Of a stretch of 64,000 nt of DNA, positions 40,488 through 50,429 are shown piece after piece (position 1 is the stretch's first letter; the number at the start of each line of letters is the position of its first letter). The position numbers were made by a program, and so were the translations under genes. The notes beneath the pieces were generated by a model. It was not told where the DNA came from. It did not search any database and saw only the letters and a program-made list of their open reading frames with translations. The stretch covers positions 1 to 64,000 of the forward strand of contig JBIKIQ010000015.1 of the NCBI GenBank assembly GCA_044361535.1, written 5' to 3'. This stretch comes from UBA952 sp044361535 (GTDB lineage Bacteria > Bacteroidota > Bacteroidia > Flavobacteriales_D > Crocinitomicaceae).

Positions 40488-41516
40488 GTGTCTGTTTTGA
40501 AGTTTCTCTTATTTCCTTTTTCATTCCTCTATGGATTAATCATCGGGATTCGAAATTTATTTTTTGATTTTTCAATTTTGAAATCAAAAACGCACGCCAA
40601 AAAAGTTATTTCTATAGGAAACTTGTCTATGGGAGGTACGGGTAAATCACCGGTTACAATGTACATAACAAAACTGGTGAGTGATAAAATTAATTTGGCT
40701 ATTTTAAGTAGAGGTTACGGAAGAAAAACAAAAGGATTTAAATGGGTTGAACAAAATTGCTTATCATCAGAAGTTGGTGATGAACCTTTACTATTTAAAA
40801 CAATAATTGGCGACAAAATTCCTGTAGCCGTCTGTGAAGATAGAAATATAGGTGTGGAAAAAATCGTAAACGCTTTCCCGCAGACTGAACTCGTATTATT
40901 GGATGATTCATTTCAACATCGAAAAATAAAACCAGGTTTTTCAATTTTACTATCCACCTATCAAAAACCTTTTTTTCGAGATGTTATTCTTCCAATGGGT
41001 ACGTTGCGCGAGTGCAGAAATGGAGCCAAAAGAGCCAATGTTATTCTCATTACAAAATGCCCGAACGAACTTTCTACACATGATAAAAAAATGTTTAAAG
41101 ATAGCCTCGAGAAATACAATAAACCAGTTTTTTTTTCCAGAGTAGTTTATGGAGATTGGATTAATTTTACTTTTGAGGTGACTATCATTAAAAACGTCAT
41201 AGTTGTTTCGGGAATTGCAAATCCTACAGGTATGATTGAAAATCTTGCAGCTTCCTATAAGGTTGAACCTTTTATTTTCGCTGACCACCATGAATTTACT
41301 CAAGAGGAAATCGCTAAAATTCATCGAAAATTTGATACCTTTGTAACAATTGAAACAGCAATCGTAACCACCCAAAAAGATTTTATGCGTTTGAGAGATA
41401 AAACTGAAAAATGGGGATTGGTGAACTACCCATGGTATGTGTTGCCCATTACTATTGAAATTGAAAATGAAATTGAGTTTAATAAATTAATATTTGATTA
41501 TGTTGGAAAAAATTAA
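40488..41516 (+). CDS. lpxK: Tetraacyldisaccharide 4'-kinase (LpxK)
   Basis: A 342-residue inner-membrane enzyme that phosphorylates the lipid A precursor at the 4' position. The membrane-associated N-terminus (LLFPFSFLYGLIIGIRNLFF) and the P-loop GNLSMGGTGKSPV (45-57) are typical of LpxK. The start is a GTG at 40488, chosen because the family's N-terminus begins there. A TAAATTTG box at 40476-40483 ends only 4 bases before that GTG, so the mRNA could be nearly leaderless. The 3' end overlaps the purine nucleoside phosphorylase gene. Confidence 0.92.
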   Translation: MSVLKFLLFPFSFLYGLIIGIRNLFFDFSILKSKTHAKKVISIGNLSMGGTGKSPVTMYITKLVSDKINLAILSRGYGRKTKGFKWVEQNCLSSEVGDEPLLFKTIIGDKIPVAVCEDRNIGVEKIVNAFPQTELVLLDDSFQHRKIKPGFSILLSTYQKPFFRDVILPMGTLRECRNGAKRANVILITKCPNELSTHDKKMFKDSLEKYNKPVFFSRVVYGDWINFTFEVTIIKNVIVVSGIANPTGMIENLAASYKVEPFIFADHHEFTQEEIAKIHRKFDTFVTIETAIVTTQKDFMRLRDKTEKWGLVNYPWYVLPITIEIENEIEFNKLIFDYVGKN

Positions 41517-42312
41517 GGAATCTGCTGCTTTTATTCAGTCAAAAACAACCGTTCAACCTTCGATTGGTATTATACTAGGTACTGGTTTGGGAGGTTTGGT
41601 TAAAGAAATTAATGTGATTGATACGATTTCGTATGAGGACATTCCAAATTTTCCGGTGTCAACGGTAGAAAGTCATTCTGGTAAGTTGATTTTCGGTGAA
41701 TTAGGAGGGAAAAAAGTCGTTGCCATGCAGGGGCGATTTCATTATTACGAAGGGTATTCTTTGCAGCAAGTAACTTTTCCAGTACGTGTTATGAAACTGC
41801 TCGGAATAGAGCGTTTGTTTGTGTCAAATGCATCCGGCGGAGTAAACCCCGATTTTGAAGTTGGAGAAATTATGATTCAAGACGATCACATTAATCTTTT
41901 TCCAGGTAATCCACTTATTGGAAAAAATATCGATGAGTTAGGTCCGCGTTTTCCTGATATGAGCGATGCGTATGACCCAGCGATGATAGATCTCGCGAAG
42001 AACATTGCGAATGAAAATAATATTAAAGTTTCAGTTGGAACTTATGCGGGATTAACAGGGCCAACTTTGGAAACTCCTGCAGAATATCGTTATGTTCGAA
42101 ATATTGGAGCTGATGCAGTTGGTATGTCAACCGTTCCTGAAGTAATTGTAGCTAGACATATGGAAATTCCATGTTTTGCCATATCGATTATAACAGATCT
42201 TGGCGTACCTGGTAAAATCCAGAAAGTAAGCGTTCAAGATGTAATTGAAGTTGCGAGTAGACAAGAACCAAAGATGACGTTGATAATGCGCGAACTTATT
42301 TCTAGAATTTAA
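41500..42312 (+). CDS. Purine nucleoside phosphorylase I
   Basis: A 270-residue enzyme that cleaves purine nucleosides to free base and ribose 1-phosphate. Signature segments are SIGIILGTGLGGLV (phosphate loop) near 20, VESHSGKLIFGELGG, MQGRFHYYEGY, and the family motif YVRNIGADAVGMSTVPEVIV near 198. I place the start at the ATG at 41500, 17 bases before the end of lpxK; an in-frame TTG at 41494 is less likely. The trimeric PNP class (about 270 residues) fits. Confidence 0.9.
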   Translation: MLEKIKESAAFIQSKTTVQPSIGIILGTGLGGLVKEINVIDTISYEDIPNFPVSTVESHSGKLIFGELGGKKVVAMQGRFHYYEGYSLQQVTFPVRVMKLLGIERLFVSNASGGVNPDFEVGEIMIQDDHINLFPGNPLIGKNIDELGPRFPDMSDAYDPAMIDLAKNIANENNIKVSVGTYAGLTGPTLETPAEYRYVRNIGADAVGMSTVPEVIVARHMEIPCFAISIITDLGVPGKIQKVSVQDVIEVASRQEPKMTLIMRELISRI

Positions 42313-42313
42313 T

Positions 42314-43771
42314 ATGGATCAAGCACTTCGCGACAAATATGAGGTAGTAGTGGGACTTGAGGTTCATGCCCAAATGCTAACACGCTCAAAAGCATATTCA
42401 AATGATATAAACGAATATGGAGCAACGCCAAATTCAAATGTTAGTGTAATTTCCCTAGGTCATCCAGGTACTTTACCAAAAATGAACAAGAAAACAATTG
42501 AGTTTGCCATTAAATTGGGGTTGGCTTGTGGAAGTCAAATTGCAGAAAATCAATATTTTGCGCGTAAGAACTATTTTTATCCCGATCTACCAAAAGGGTA
42601 TCAAATCACTCAAGATAAAACACCTATTTGTATTGGTGGTCAAATTGTAATTAAAACAGAAACGGGTGAAGAAAAATCCATTGGTTTGACGAGAATCCAC
42701 ATGGAGGAAGACGCTGGGAAAAGTATTCATGACGTAGATGTATATGATACTTTAGTGGATTTGAATAGGGCAGGAGTTCCCTTGTTAGAGATTGTTTCCG
42801 AACCGGATATTCGTTCATCACAAGAAGCTTATGCCTATTTGATTGAAGTGCGAAAATTGGTTCGATACCTCGATATTTGTGATGGAAATATGGAGGAAGG
42901 TTCTTTGCGCTGCGATGCCAATGTATCTGTTCGATTGAAGGGAGCTGAAGAATTCGGAACGAAGGTTGAGGTAAAAAATATGAACTCAATTCGTAATGTA
43001 CAACGCGCCATTGAGTTTGAAATTAGTAGACAAATTCAGGCAATTGAAAGTGGAGAGCCTTTGGTACAAGAAACAAGAAGTTTTGATGCATTAAAAGGAA
43101 TAACAATTTCAATGCGTACGAAAGAGGCAGCAAACGATTACAGGTATTTTCCAGAACCAGATTTACAACCTCTTTTGGTAACCGAAAATCAGATTGCTGC
43201 TGTTAGAAACGAAATGCCAGCGCTCCCTCGTGAATTATTTCAAAAGTATACCATAAATTATGGATTGACAGATTACGATGCGTACAACCTTACGGATAAT
43301 AAGTCCATTGCTTTGTTCTATGAGGCTGTTGTTAGTTTCACCACCAATTACAAAGCTGCGGCAAATTGGGTAATGGGTGACGTAAAATCGTATCTGAATG
43401 AAAATGGGGTAGAGGTTGAAGATTTTCCAGTTCAACCTGAAAAAATCGCCCAATTAATACGTTTAATTGATGATGGTAAAGTTTCTTTTTCCATTGCTTC
43501 TCAACGTATTTTTCCAGAATTAATTAAGAATCCAAGTGATATGCCTTTAGCCATCGCTGAAAAGCTAAATCTTATTCAAGATTCAGATGAAGGAACGATC
43601 TTAGCCTACATACAAGAGGTAATTGATTCAAATCCCAATGAAGTAGAGCGATATAGAAACGGAGAAAAACAATTAACTGGATTTTTTATGGGGCAACTCA
43701 TGAAAGTTTCCAAAGGTAAAGCCGATCCAAAAAGTGCAAATGCATTATTGCGTAATAAATTAGAGTCATGA
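42314..43771 (+). CDS. gatB: Aspartyl/glutamyl-tRNA amidotransferase subunit B (GatB)
   Basis: A 485-residue kinase/transamidase subunit that converts misacylated Glu-tRNAGln (and Asp-tRNAAsn) to the correct amide form together with GatA and GatC. Typical motifs are YEVVVGLEVHAQ near 9-20, SVISLGHPGTLPKMNK, RKNYFYPDLPKGYQITQ and the RCDANVSVR segment near 200. The C-terminal YqeY-like tRNA-binding tail is complete (LTGFFMGQLMKVSKGKADPK). GatA and GatC are not in this window. It starts 1 base after the PNP stop. Confidence 0.95.
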   Translation: MDQALRDKYEVVVGLEVHAQMLTRSKAYSNDINEYGATPNSNVSVISLGHPGTLPKMNKKTIEFAIKLGLACGSQIAENQYFARKNYFYPDLPKGYQITQDKTPICIGGQIVIKTETGEEKSIGLTRIHMEEDAGKSIHDVDVYDTLVDLNRAGVPLLEIVSEPDIRSSQEAYAYLIEVRKLVRYLDICDGNMEEGSLRCDANVSVRLKGAEEFGTKVEVKNMNSIRNVQRAIEFEISRQIQAIESGEPLVQETRSFDALKGITISMRTKEAANDYRYFPEPDLQPLLVTENQIAAVRNEMPALPRELFQKYTINYGLTDYDAYNLTDNKSIALFYEAVVSFTTNYKAAANWVMGDVKSYLNENGVEVEDFPVQPEKIAQLIRLIDDGKVSFSIASQRIFPELIKNPSDMPLAIAEKLNLIQDSDEGTILAYIQEVIDSNPNEVERYRNGEKQLTGFFMGQLMKVSKGKADPKSANALLRNKLES

Positions 43772-44937
43772 AGTTTGTATTACCGTTAGTTCTGCTGATT
43801 TTTTCCTCAATTATTTTTTCTTCGTGTTCAGAGGGTACAGATGAAGAAGAATCAAAAGCTAATAATTTTGAAATTTCCGGAACTGTTAAAGGTGCCTCTG
43901 GAAAAAAGATAATTTTAGTCAGTACAAATCCCGATGGACAACAAAAGGAAATTGCAAAAACCATTGTCGACGGAAAAGGGAGTTTTTCACTAAATGGTCA
44001 TGTAGATTTTTTTGACGCATATCAATTATTTCTGGAGAATGAGCAAAAAATCCTCGAATTAGTTGTAGCACCCAATGATAAAATTAAATTGAACACAAGC
44101 TATAAAGAATTTGATCTGAATCCACAAATTAGCGGAGTTTCATGGGCAAAACAAGCAAATTCTTTCACGAAATTTAAAAACGATTTTTTGTTACAACAAG
44201 ATCAATATCGAAAAGAAAGGCCAACAGCAACACGCGAAGAATCACAATTGTTTTTGAGTAAATTGATGGCTGAGTTAGATTCAAATGTTGTTAATTTAGT
44301 TAAAGGCAATGTTAATTCGGAATATAATTTGGTCTTATTTTCCTTTTTAGCCCCCGTTCAATCTATGGATGATTGGGATAGTTCTAATCTTGGATTAATG
44401 CAACAAGTCGTTGCATTTTTGAAAAATAAATTTCCAGATGCTCCACGTGTTCAAATGATTGAGCAACAAACGGCCCAAATTGAACAAATTTATAATGAGG
44501 AAAAACTAATGAAAGAGGGCAAATTAGATGCCCCAGATTTTACTGTTAAAACACCTGAGGGAAATGATATTAAACTTTCATCGCTGAAAGGACAAGTCGT
44601 GTTGATCGATTTTTGGGCATCGTGGTGCGGACCATGTAGACAAGAAAATCCAAATGTGGTTCGTTTGTACAATACGTATAAATCTAATGGATTCACTGTT
44701 TTTTCTGTTTCATTGGACGACAATGCAGATAAATGGAAAGAGGCCATAAAAAAAGACGGGTTGCTGTGGCCAAATCATGGTAGCGATCTTCAAGGGTGGA
44801 AAACTCCTCTCACGCAATTGTATCAATTTAATTCCATTCCACAAACTGTTTTGGTTAGCAAAGAAGGCAAGATAATTGCAAGAGGTTTGCGTGGTATTGC
44901 CCTAGAGAATAAACTCAAAAAACTTTTTGAAAAATGA
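43768..44937 (+). CDS. TlpA-like thioredoxin lipoprotein with N-terminal DUF4369-like domain (copy 1)
   Basis: A 389-residue lipoprotein (signal peptide, lipid Cys near 20, SSIIFSSCSEG) with an N-terminal DUF4369-like domain (about 35-120), an alpha-helical middle and a C-terminal thioredoxin domain with the redox pair WASWCGPCRQENP near 288-300 and QFNSIPQTVLVSKEG. It probably acts on disulfides in the periplasm. It overlaps the gatB stop by 4 bases, and the next gene is a paralogue overlapping by 4. Confidence 0.85.
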   Translation: MKFVLPLVLLIFSSIIFSSCSEGTDEEESKANNFEISGTVKGASGKKIILVSTNPDGQQKEIAKTIVDGKGSFSLNGHVDFFDAYQLFLENEQKILELVVAPNDKIKLNTSYKEFDLNPQISGVSWAKQANSFTKFKNDFLLQQDQYRKERPTATREESQLFLSKLMAELDSNVVNLVKGNVNSEYNLVLFSFLAPVQSMDDWDSSNLGLMQQVVAFLKNKFPDAPRVQMIEQQTAQIEQIYNEEKLMKEGKLDAPDFTVKTPEGNDIKLSSLKGQVVLIDFWASWCGPCRQENPNVVRLYNTYKSNGFTVFSVSLDDNADKWKEAIKKDGLLWPNHGSDLQGWKTPLTQLYQFNSIPQTVLVSKEGKIIARGLRGIALENKLKKLFEK

Positions 44938-46055
44938 AAAAAACATATATTTTAATTCTACTTGTTGTTTTTGCAAAATGTGCCTATTTCGCTCAATCGG
45001 AAATTTCGATTTCGATAACTGGTCAAATTGTCAATACACAGTTTAAGGAAATTGAACTTATTCAGATTTTACCCAACGGAGCCTTTCAGAATATTATGAA
45101 ATCGCCTTTAAAATCTGACGGTTCTTTTTCTTTCAAGGGTAAACTTAATTCACCGGATTATTATCATGTAAAATTGAATAACCAGTTGGTTCCATTGGTT
45201 TTACGTAACAATTCAGAAATAAAAATTTATGGTGACGGAAATAAATTAGATAAATTTTGCAATATCATAAATTCCGATGAATCTCAACAATTAATGGAAT
45301 TTCAACGCGCTGAAAATGCATGGAATAGAGTTTTAGATTCAGCAAATAATGAGCTCAAAAAAAATCCGTCAAAGCAACAAGAATTATCGAACGAAATCAC
45401 CCCGAGATACATGGATTTTCAGCAATTTAAACAGAATTACGTCCAATTGAATCAAAATTCTGCATCGCTTTATCCAATGATAAAAATGTTTGATCCAGAT
45501 AAAGATTTTGAGAATTATCAGTTGGTTGTTTCTCAAGTAATTAATTCTTTTTCAGAAAGTTCATTGGTAAAAATAGAACAAGAAAAGTATTTGAAGTACA
45601 AAAAGAAAATGATAGATGACAACCCATTGGCGAAAGGAAAAGTTGCTCCAGATTTTGAAGAGTTAAACACGGATGGTAAAACAAAAATGAAGTTATCAGA
45701 CCTAAAAGGTAATGTTGTTTTAATAGACTTTTGGGCGTCTTGGTGCGGTCCATGCAGAAAAGAAAATCCAAATGTGGTCAAGACTTATGCGAAATACAAA
45801 GATTCAGGATTTACAGTAATGAGTGTATCATTGGACAGTGATAAAGCAAAATGGCTTGAGGCGATACAAAAAGATGGTTTGGTTTGGCCAAATCACGTTT
45901 CAGATTTAGGAGGTTGGCAAAGTAAAGTAGGACGAATTTACGGTGTTAGTAGCATTCCTCTAACGATTTTAATTGATAAGGAAGGAAAAATTATTAATAC
46001 TAATTTACGAGGTCAAGCATTGGAGGCTGAACTTCAAAAAATCTTTGGTTTCTAA
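44934..46055 (+). CDS. TlpA-like thioredoxin with DUF4369-like domain (copy 2)
   Basis: A 373-residue exported protein with a signal peptide of about 20 residues (MKKTYILILLVVFAKCAYFA) and the same three-part plan as the gene before it: N-terminal beta-rich domain, helical middle, and a thioredoxin fold with WASWCGPCRKENP near 275 and GVSSIPLTILIDKEGK. The Cys near residue 16 could be a lipid-attachment site, but the context is weak. The 3' end is followed at once by lpxH. Confidence 0.85.
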   Translation: MKKTYILILLVVFAKCAYFAQSEISISITGQIVNTQFKEIELIQILPNGAFQNIMKSPLKSDGSFSFKGKLNSPDYYHVKLNNQLVPLVLRNNSEIKIYGDGNKLDKFCNIINSDESQQLMEFQRAENAWNRVLDSANNELKKNPSKQQELSNEITPRYMDFQQFKQNYVQLNQNSASLYPMIKMFDPDKDFENYQLVVSQVINSFSESSLVKIEQEKYLKYKKKMIDDNPLAKGKVAPDFEELNTDGKTKMKLSDLKGNVVLIDFWASWCGPCRKENPNVVKTYAKYKDSGFTVMSVSLDSDKAKWLEAIQKDGLVWPNHVSDLGGWQSKVGRIYGVSSIPLTILIDKEGKIINTNLRGQALEAELQKIFGF

Positions 46056-46056
46056 G

Positions 46057-46845
46057 TTGGGATTGGATAAAAATATCTATTTCGCCTCTGATTTTCATTT
46101 GGGATCACCTACTTATGAAAAAAGTCTAGAGCGTGAAAAACAAATTGTTTCGTGGTTGGATTCAATTAAAAACAAGGCCTCTGAGATATTCTTGGTGGGT
46201 GATGTTTTTGATTTTTGGTTTGAATACAAGCATGCGATTCCAAAAGGGTTTGTCCGTTTGCAAGGAAAGATTGCTGAATTAACAGATTCAGGTATAAAAG
46301 TTCATTTGTTCAAAGGAAATCACGACATGTGGATTTTTGATTATCTGCCACAAGAATTAGGAATAGAATTGCACGATCATACGATTCAAAGAGAGTTTTT
46401 TGGTAAGAAATATTTGATTGGTCATGGAGATGGACTAGGGCCTGGTGATTACAAATATAAATTCTTGAAACGAATTTTTAGAAATAAGGTCTGTCAATGG
46501 TTTTTCGCCCGTATACATCCTAATTTTGGAATAGGACTTGCAAGTTTATCCTCTCGAAAAAGTCGCGCAGCAACAGGAAGCGAAGATTTTGTTTTTAATA
46601 ATGTTTCGGATGAAAGACTTTTTCATTATTGTCAGGACTATTTAAAAAAGGAATCTGTTGATTATTTTATTTTTGGACATCGACATCTTCCTTTGGATAT
46701 TTCACTTGATAAGAATGCCAGATATATAAATTTGGGAGAATGGTTATTTGAACAAACTTATTTAGAAATTACCCCTTCTGAGATTCAAATGTATCAATTT
46801 AAAGACGGTATATCTTCAAACTATATCACATTAAACAATCGTTAA
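46057..46845 (+). CDS. lpxH: UDP-2,3-diacylglucosamine diphosphatase (LpxH-like)
   Basis: A metallophosphatase of lipid A synthesis that splits UDP-2,3-diacylglucosamine to lipid X and UMP. The metal-binding motifs are intact: FASDFHLG, VGDVFDFWFEYK, GNHDMW, IGHGDGLGPGD and FGHRHLPL. I place the start at the TTG at 46057, 1 base after the preceding stop, giving 262 residues; other in-frame TTGs lie at 46045 and 46063, and there is no ATG. Lipid A genes lpxK and lpxH thus flank this plus-strand run. Confidence 0.85.
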   Translation: MGLDKNIYFASDFHLGSPTYEKSLEREKQIVSWLDSIKNKASEIFLVGDVFDFWFEYKHAIPKGFVRLQGKIAELTDSGIKVHLFKGNHDMWIFDYLPQELGIELHDHTIQREFFGKKYLIGHGDGLGPGDYKYKFLKRIFRNKVCQWFFARIHPNFGIGLASLSSRKSRAATGSEDFVFNNVSDERLFHYCQDYLKKESVDYFIFGHRHLPLDISLDKNARYINLGEWLFEQTYLEITPSEIQMYQFKDGISSNYITLNNR

Positions 46846-46847
46846 TA

Positions 46848-49649
46848 TTAAAACGGAAATCCAAGTCCAAAGTGAATTGCCGGCGTAAATCTCTTGGGTA
46901 ATATGTTAAGGACTTGTGTTCGTTGAGCTTCTGTATATCCTCCCACTGGTTCTGGTCCAATGAACTTTTGTAATCCTTCATTAACATAATTGGTACTTGG
47001 TTGAAAAAACCACTGTGAGCCACTAGGAAAAACAGGATTATAAATTGGAAATCCAATATCAAAACGAACGATAAAAAAGCTAAGATCTATTCTTACACCT
47101 GTTCCGGCTGCAAATGCGATTTGTTTATAAAAATCACTTGTAAACTCTCCTCCCTCACGTTTAGGATCAGTCTTATTCGTCCATATATTTCCAGCATCAA
47201 CAAATAAACATGACTTAAATGTTTTTGTGATATTAAATCGATATTCAACGGACATTCCCAAACGAATATCAGCAACTTGGGTAATTGTTCTATTTGTGTC
47301 CAAGTAATACTTATATACACCTGGACCGAGGCTTCGAGCTTTCCAACCACGATTATCATTGGCTCCTCCGGCAAAGAAACTGTAATCATAGGGTAATGAT
47401 GTGGATGAATTCCCATAAGGTAATCCATAACCTGCTTGAAGTCGAGCATGCAAACTGCTTTTTACATTGATTTTTGTTGAATAAATAAAATCATTATCCA
47501 ATCTTACAAATTGAGAATATCCAAGTCCGAAAATTTGATATTGATTTTGGGAATTCATCTCTTGATTTCCTCTAAAAAACCATGGTGTATTACCCGCTAA
47601 ATCTAGTGCGGAACTGAAATAGATGTTGTCCTGAATTTTTCGTTTTGACTCATCTCGTTTCATGTTATTTAATTCATAAAACAAGCGGAAATCTTGCCAG
47701 ATAAATTGATTTGAATATGTGTTTTTTAAGAATGGGTCATTTAATTGGTTTATTTTCGAACTGAAATCATCACTTGGATTAAATAGAACGTATTTTATCG
47801 AAGAAGCCAAGGGTAAACCAAATTGAAAAAGTTGCCATTTATCCTCGATGAATTGCCATGAATAGTTTAATTGAAATATTTCTCTGTCGAAGATATCTCG
47901 CTTTTGAAAATTATATGCCAAGTTGATCATGGTTTGTGGCTTTTGCCGCTTGGATAATTTAGTGACCGGAACCGGGAAGAGTCCTGGTATTTCTAATTTT
48001 AACGATGGTCCAATTTCAAATGTGTTAAAGCTTCTATTCGAGGTTTGAATTTTTTCTCCGCTTTCTGTTCGGTCAAAAACGGGGGGTTGAGATTCAAATC
48101 CACCACCGAATGAAAGAGTTAACTTTTGACCACCCCTAAACAAGTTTTTATTCGTGTAATTTACTGAAGCTGAAAGTCCTAAAAACCCATTTGAGTTTTT
48201 AAATCGCGGTTCAAATCTTACTAGTTGTTTTTCAGCAGGAACAAGGTAGTAGTGAACATCGATTTGGTTTTTATTTTGAATCTCAACGAAATGAGGTTTT
48301 ATTGAACTAAATAAACCGAGTTGCAGAAGACTCTTATACGACCTGTCCAAATAATAGTCTTTATAATAGTTTGTTTTTTCCAAGTAATTTTGAAGTTCAA
48401 GATAACTAGGGCGTATAGGTGGTTTTTTCCCATTATACGTAACAATAACATCGCGAAAAGGATTAAGCACCTTTCCTTGTTCCTTTATCTTATTCTTTTT
48501 TTTCTCTGATTTAGTGTATGGTATTTTATTATAACGTATTGTGTCTATCGTATTTACAAACTGAGATAAAATCGGATCGTTTAGTTGAAGCCCGCGATTA
48601 GCAATTTCTTTTGAAAAATCGCGAAATTTAGTAGTGTCACACAAGTGATAAAATACATTTCGAACCCGATAAACTCTGTATTCAGATGAAACAATATTAC
48701 CGTCTTCTTTTGAAATTATTCGGTCGGAAATTTTAATTCCAAGAGTAACGCTGTTGTTTCTAAGGTTAGTATCTGCCTTGTAGCTTACACTTGAGCTAGT
48801 AAATCCATAATAACCATTATCGCGCATTCTTTTTGCAATTCTACTTCGTAGCTCGTCTAAATAAAAACTATCAAAAGGCTTACCAATTAATGGATGTTCT
48901 TTTTCCTTTTTGATATAACTTTTAATAAACTCGTTAAGCTCTGACGTGTAATTTTTATTTTTGAAATCAAAATAGATGGAATCAATTTTAAAAAGTGGAC
49001 CCGTATAAACGGTGTATGAAACACTAGCTTCCTTTTTATATTTAACGGTACTTTGAACGGATGAAAAATAATAACCTTTCTTTTTTAAATAGTTTTTTAC
49101 TTGTTCATTAGATTTTTTCATTAATACACTATCAAAAACGATTGGTTTCTCGCCGTATTTATACTTTAGCCATTCTTTGACACCTAATTTTGGGACAAGT
49201 GTGTCAATGATTTTTTCAGTGTAGTATTCATAGCCTTTTTCTATTGCTTTTTGCAGCCGCTTTTCATTAATCAAAGCTTGTTTTTCTTTACGTTTTATAT
49301 TTTTAAGCTCGATTTTTTTAATCTTTTTCGCTCTGTTTTTTGCAACAACGGCTGAATCAATTAGATTATAAACACGCAGTTTCGCTCGAATTCCAATCGT
49401 CCGATAATTAGGTTGTGGTCTAAGTAAGATAGTTAACTCTTCCTTGGTGATGTTTGTTTCTTTAATCAAACTTGAAAGGTCAAGTGAAATGGAAGAGCCT
49501 TGAGTAGTGTCTTGTGTCGAGTAATTTAAGGTTAATTTATTTCGTTTTAGTAAATACTTACCTTTTGGCACATTTTTCGAAACATTACAACTTGCAAAAA
49601 GTATGGCAAGAATCAAATAAAAATAGGTAAGTTTACGCTTCACAAACAT
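46848..49649 (-). CDS. tamL: TamA-like outer-membrane assembly lipoprotein (TamL)
   Basis: A 933-residue Omp85 protein, counted from the ATG at 49649 (MFVKRKLTYFYLILAILFAS); the lipobox FASC places a lipid-attachment Cys near 21. Residues about 30-480 hold POTRA-like segments, and the C-terminal half is a 16-strand-type barrel with the conserved FAGGANDNRGWKARSLGPG motif and a final hydrophobic strand ending HFGLGFPF. A longer frame begins at a TTG at 49700. TamL is the lipoprotein partner of TamB in Bacteroidota, which acts in outer-membrane assembly. TamB is not in the window. Confidence 0.87.
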   Translation of the reverse strand: MFVKRKLTYFYLILAILFASCNVSKNVPKGKYLLKRNKLTLNYSTQDTTQGSSISLDLSSLIKETNITKEELTILLRPQPNYRTIGIRAKLRVYNLIDSAVVAKNRAKKIKKIELKNIKRKEKQALINEKRLQKAIEKGYEYYTEKIIDTLVPKLGVKEWLKYKYGEKPIVFDSVLMKKSNEQVKNYLKKKGYYFSSVQSTVKYKKEASVSYTVYTGPLFKIDSIYFDFKNKNYTSELNEFIKSYIKKEKEHPLIGKPFDSFYLDELRSRIAKRMRDNGYYGFTSSSVSYKADTNLRNNSVTLGIKISDRIISKEDGNIVSSEYRVYRVRNVFYHLCDTTKFRDFSKEIANRGLQLNDPILSQFVNTIDTIRYNKIPYTKSEKKKNKIKEQGKVLNPFRDVIVTYNGKKPPIRPSYLELQNYLEKTNYYKDYYLDRSYKSLLQLGLFSSIKPHFVEIQNKNQIDVHYYLVPAEKQLVRFEPRFKNSNGFLGLSASVNYTNKNLFRGGQKLTLSFGGGFESQPPVFDRTESGEKIQTSNRSFNTFEIGPSLKLEIPGLFPVPVTKLSKRQKPQTMINLAYNFQKRDIFDREIFQLNYSWQFIEDKWQLFQFGLPLASSIKYVLFNPSDDFSSKINQLNDPFLKNTYSNQFIWQDFRLFYELNNMKRDESKRKIQDNIYFSSALDLAGNTPWFFRGNQEMNSQNQYQIFGLGYSQFVRLDNDFIYSTKINVKSSLHARLQAGYGLPYGNSSTSLPYDYSFFAGGANDNRGWKARSLGPGVYKYYLDTNRTITQVADIRLGMSVEYRFNITKTFKSCLFVDAGNIWTNKTDPKREGGEFTSDFYKQIAFAAGTGVRIDLSFFIVRFDIGFPIYNPVFPSGSQWFFQPSTNYVNEGLQKFIGPEPVGGYTEAQRTQVLNILPKRFTPAIHFGLGFPF

Positions 49650-49682
49650 AATTAATAACAAAAATAAGAATAATACGCTTTC

Positions 49683-50429
49683 ATGGGTGCATCTAAACAA
49701 TTACTCAAGGATATAGCAAAATTAAAAATGCATAAATTTCGTCAACTTCAAGATAGATTTGTTGTTGAGGGGGATAAGTTAGTTTACGAAGCTATTACTT
49801 CAATACCTGGAAAAATTCTGCAAATTTTTGTTACTCCCGAAACAAAATTGCTACCCCATGATTTAGCCAAATTTAGTGTTTCCGAAATTTCAAGTGCTGA
49901 ATTAGTTAAGATTTCTTCACAAAAATCTCCTCAAAATTCACTCGCTATAGTTGATTCATCCTTTTATAATTCAGATGTAATAAAAGATAATTTACTTTTG
50001 GCATGTGATGATATCCAAGATCCTGGAAATTTTGGGACAATTATCAGAACAGCTGATTGGTTTGGTATCCACACCGTTTTAGCATCTAAAAATAGTGTTG
50101 ATGTATTTAATCAAAAAGTAATTCAAGCCAGTATGGGCTCAGTTTTCCGTGTGCGCGTTGAATATGTAGATTTGAAAGACTGGTTATCCAAAACAGATAG
50201 AAGAATTGTTGGTGCCTTATTAGATGGAACAACAATTTTTAATTATGCCACACAAGCAAATTCAGTATTAATTATTGGTAATGAAGGAAAAGGGATTTCT
50301 CATGAGGTTATAGGACTTATTCAAGATAAGGTAACTATACCGTCGTTCGGAAATGCAGAGTCATTGAATGCAGCAGTTGCCACTGGTATAATCGTTGCTG
50401 AATTGACAAATAAAATTCACAATGGTTGA
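49683..50429 (+). CDS. TrmH/SpoU-family RNA 2'-O-methyltransferase
   Basis: A 248-residue SPOUT enzyme that 2'-O-methylates rRNA or tRNA. The N-terminal substrate-binding domain reads KFRQLQDRFVVEGDKLVYEA. The knotted SAM-binding domain has the three family motifs: DDIQDPGNFGTIIRTADWFG near 103, IIGNEGKGIS near 198, and IPSFGNAESLNAAVATGI near 219. The exact nucleotide target is not visible. It is divergent from tamL with a 33-base gap and overlaps the YqgE gene by 8 bases. Confidence 0.88.
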   Translation: MGASKQLLKDIAKLKMHKFRQLQDRFVVEGDKLVYEAITSIPGKILQIFVTPETKLLPHDLAKFSVSEISSAELVKISSQKSPQNSLAIVDSSFYNSDVIKDNLLLACDDIQDPGNFGTIIRTADWFGIHTVLASKNSVDVFNQKVIQASMGSVFRVRVEYVDLKDWLSKTDRRIVGALLDGTTIFNYATQANSVLIIGNEGKGISHEVIGLIQDKVTIPSFGNAESLNAAVATGIIVAELTNKIHNG

